From Planctomycetota bacterium (lineage in GTDB: Bacteria; Planctomycetota; SZUA-567; JAFGNG01), in the NCBI GenBank assembly GCA_016927125.1, contig JAFGNG010000284.1:1-6325 (forward strand): 6,325 nt of DNA, written 5' to 3'. Position 1 is the first letter of the stretch. The number at the start of each line of letters is the position of its first letter. Both the position numbers and the translations under genes were made by a program. Positions 5,297 through 6,325 of the stretch are shown here, one piece after another. The notes below the pieces were generated by a model that saw only the letters and a list, made by a program, of their open reading frames with translations, was not told the DNA's origin and searched no databases.

Positions 5297-6325
5297 ATGG
5301 TAACGAAAACCCCGGTAGGCAGTATGCTGCTTTCGATCCTGATACCGGTTTATAACGAGTACGCCTTTGTGCGCAACTCCATCCTGGCGATCCTGGAAGC
5401 CCCCCTGCCGGAGAATGTTGAGCGTGAGATTGTGGTTGTCGATGATGGCTCTACCGACGGCACCCGCGAAGTTCTCGCAGAACTCGAAGCCAGCCACCCG
5501 GAAATCCGGCTGATCCAGCACACCACCAACCAGGGTAAGGGTGCCGCCATCCGCACCGCGATCGAGAGTATGCAGGGCGATATCGCTATCTTCCAGGATG
5601 CCGACCTGGAGTATGATCCCGGCGATTATACCCGCGTCATCCGCCCCATCCTGGAAGGCCGCGCCGATGTGGTCTACGGCTCCCGGTTCGCCTATTCAGA
5701 GGAACGGCGGGTGCTCTTTTACCACCATATGCTCGGCAACCTCTTTCTGACGCATCTTTCCAATATGTTTACCGGACTCAACCTCACCGACATGGAGAGC
5801 TGTTACAAGGCCTTCCGCGCTTCGCTCTTGAAATCCATCCCGATCCGCTCGAACGGCTTCGGCATCGAGCCGGAGATCACCGCCAAAATCGCCAAGCGGG
5901 ATTGCATTGTTTATGAAGTCCCGATTACTTACCGCGGGCGCTCCTATGACGAGGGCAAGAAAATCACCTGGAAGGACGGGGTGGTCGCCTTCTTCGTGAT
6001 CCTGAAATACTGGCTGCTTGACGATTGTTATGAAGAGCGTTATGGCCACGAGGTGCTGGTGGCAATGAGCAAGACCCGGCGGTTCTCGCGCTGGATCGCG
6101 GATCTCACCCAACCCCACCTCGGCCGCAGAGTGCTTGAGTTGGGCAGCGGCATCGGCAATATGTCGCGCCACCTCTGCGGCGCGCGGCGCTTTATCGCCA
6201 GTGATATTGACCCGGTCTACCTGAACCTCCTGCAAAACCAGTTTGCCGGCCGGGATAATGTTGAAGTCGTCAAGCTGGACGTGACCTCCTCCGAAGATTT
6301 CACCGCCCTCCAGGGACAGGAGATC
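5297..6325 (+). CDS. Family 2 glycosyltransferase fused to class I SAM-dependent methyltransferase, 3' end cut by window
   Basis: A bifunctional protein with 343 residues visible and no stop before the right edge. The N-terminal part (about 11-240) is a GT-A fold family 2 glycosyltransferase of the dolichyl-phosphate mannosyltransferase-like type. It shows LIPVYNE (15-21), VVVDDGSTDGT (46-56), NQGKGAAI (78-85), the metal-binding DAD in FQDADLEYDP (99-108), YGSRF (127-131), TDMESCYKAF (164-173), GFGIEPEIT (187-195) and YRGRSYDEGKKITWKDG (212-228). From about residue 253 a Rossmann-type methyltransferase begins: motif I VLELGSGIGNMS (279-290), acidic SDIDP (302-305 region) and KLDVTS (326-331). 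There are no membrane helices in the visible part. It probably modifies a cell-surface or lipid-linked glycan in the cytoplasm; donor and acceptor are unknown. ATG 5297 has AGGGA seven bases upstream; in-frame ATG 5324 is a weaker alternative. No clear promoter lies in the 29 bases after the terminator. Confidence 0.92.
   Translation, partial: MVTKTPVGSMLLSILIPVYNEYAFVRNSILAILEAPLPENVEREIVVVDDGSTDGTREVLAELEASHPEIRLIQHTTNQGKGAAIRTAIESMQGDIAIFQDADLEYDPGDYTRVIRPILEGRADVVYGSRFAYSEERRVLFYHHMLGNLFLTHLSNMFTGLNLTDMESCYKAFRASLLKSIPIRSNGFGIEPEITAKIAKRDCIVYEVPITYRGRSYDEGKKITWKDGVVAFFVILKYWLLDDCYEERYGHEVLVAMSKTRRFSRWIADLTQPHLGRRVLELGSGIGNMSRHLCGARRFIASDIDPVYLNLLQNQFAGRDNVEVVKLDVTSSEDFTALQGQEI

Noticed and set aside
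5106..5303. A 65-residue plus-strand ORF across the tRNA (MSCRIFPLG..., containing GIAQLVEHLT)
   Set aside because: This is the typical spurious translation of a tRNA gene; the cloverleaf of tRNA-His fully explains the sequence.
5186..5521. A 111-residue minus-strand ORF ending in GRGTGFEPATT
   Set aside because: Its C-terminus is the antisense reading of the tRNA 3' half and the rest is antisense to the glycosyltransferase, which has clear family motifs.
5696..6235. A 179-residue minus-strand ORF
   Set aside because: It is antisense to the conserved glycosyltransferase-methyltransferase frame and shows no recognisable domain.

Overview
The window carries five protein genes (two cut by the window edges), one tRNA gene and one possible very small membrane-protein gene. 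Coding GC is moderate to high (about 55-68% in sampled lines of the PPIase and glycosyltransferase genes), but a block at about 1290-2390 is clearly AT-richer (about 32-43% in sampled lines). A secreted parvulin-type chaperone with a signal peptide suggests a bacterium with a periplasm. The protein families do not fix the phylum, so I do not name a taxon.

Layout: (1) 2-1261, plus strand: the 3' part of a gene for an exported SurA/PrsA-like peptidyl-prolyl isomerase, whose true start probably lies left of the window. (2) 1289-2294, minus strand: a two-gene operon, an ArsR-family autorepressor of the SdpR type followed by an SdpI-like six-helix membrane protein, with a 14-base gene overlap. It is preceded by a strong predicted promoter (TTGACA, 17-base spacer, TATATA) and a 30-base near-perfect palindrome that covers the predicted transcription start. 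(3) 2393-4879, minus strand: comEC, the DNA-uptake channel. Its C-terminal region looks like a metallo-beta-lactamase domain that has lost the metal-binding histidines. (4) 5017-5130, plus strand: a possible 37-residue single-pass membrane protein. (5) 5148-5223, plus strand: tRNA-His(GTG) with encoded G-1, C73 and CCA, followed by a strong intrinsic terminator. (6) 5297 to the right edge, plus strand: a family 2 glycosyltransferase fused to a class I SAM-dependent methyltransferase, 3' truncated and without a stop codon in the window.

The genes do not form one obvious pathway. The sdpR-sdpI pair has its own promoter and different base composition and looks like an acquired, self-regulated cassette between the isomerase gene and comEC. 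In Bacillus subtilis SdpI protects against the SdpC toxin and sequesters the repressor SdpR; no sdpABC toxin genes are present here, so this would be an orphan immunity or envelope-stress module. The observations most worth following are the ComEC C-terminal domain without its metal site, the operator architecture of the SdpR-like gene, and the tiny membrane ORF in front of tRNA-His.
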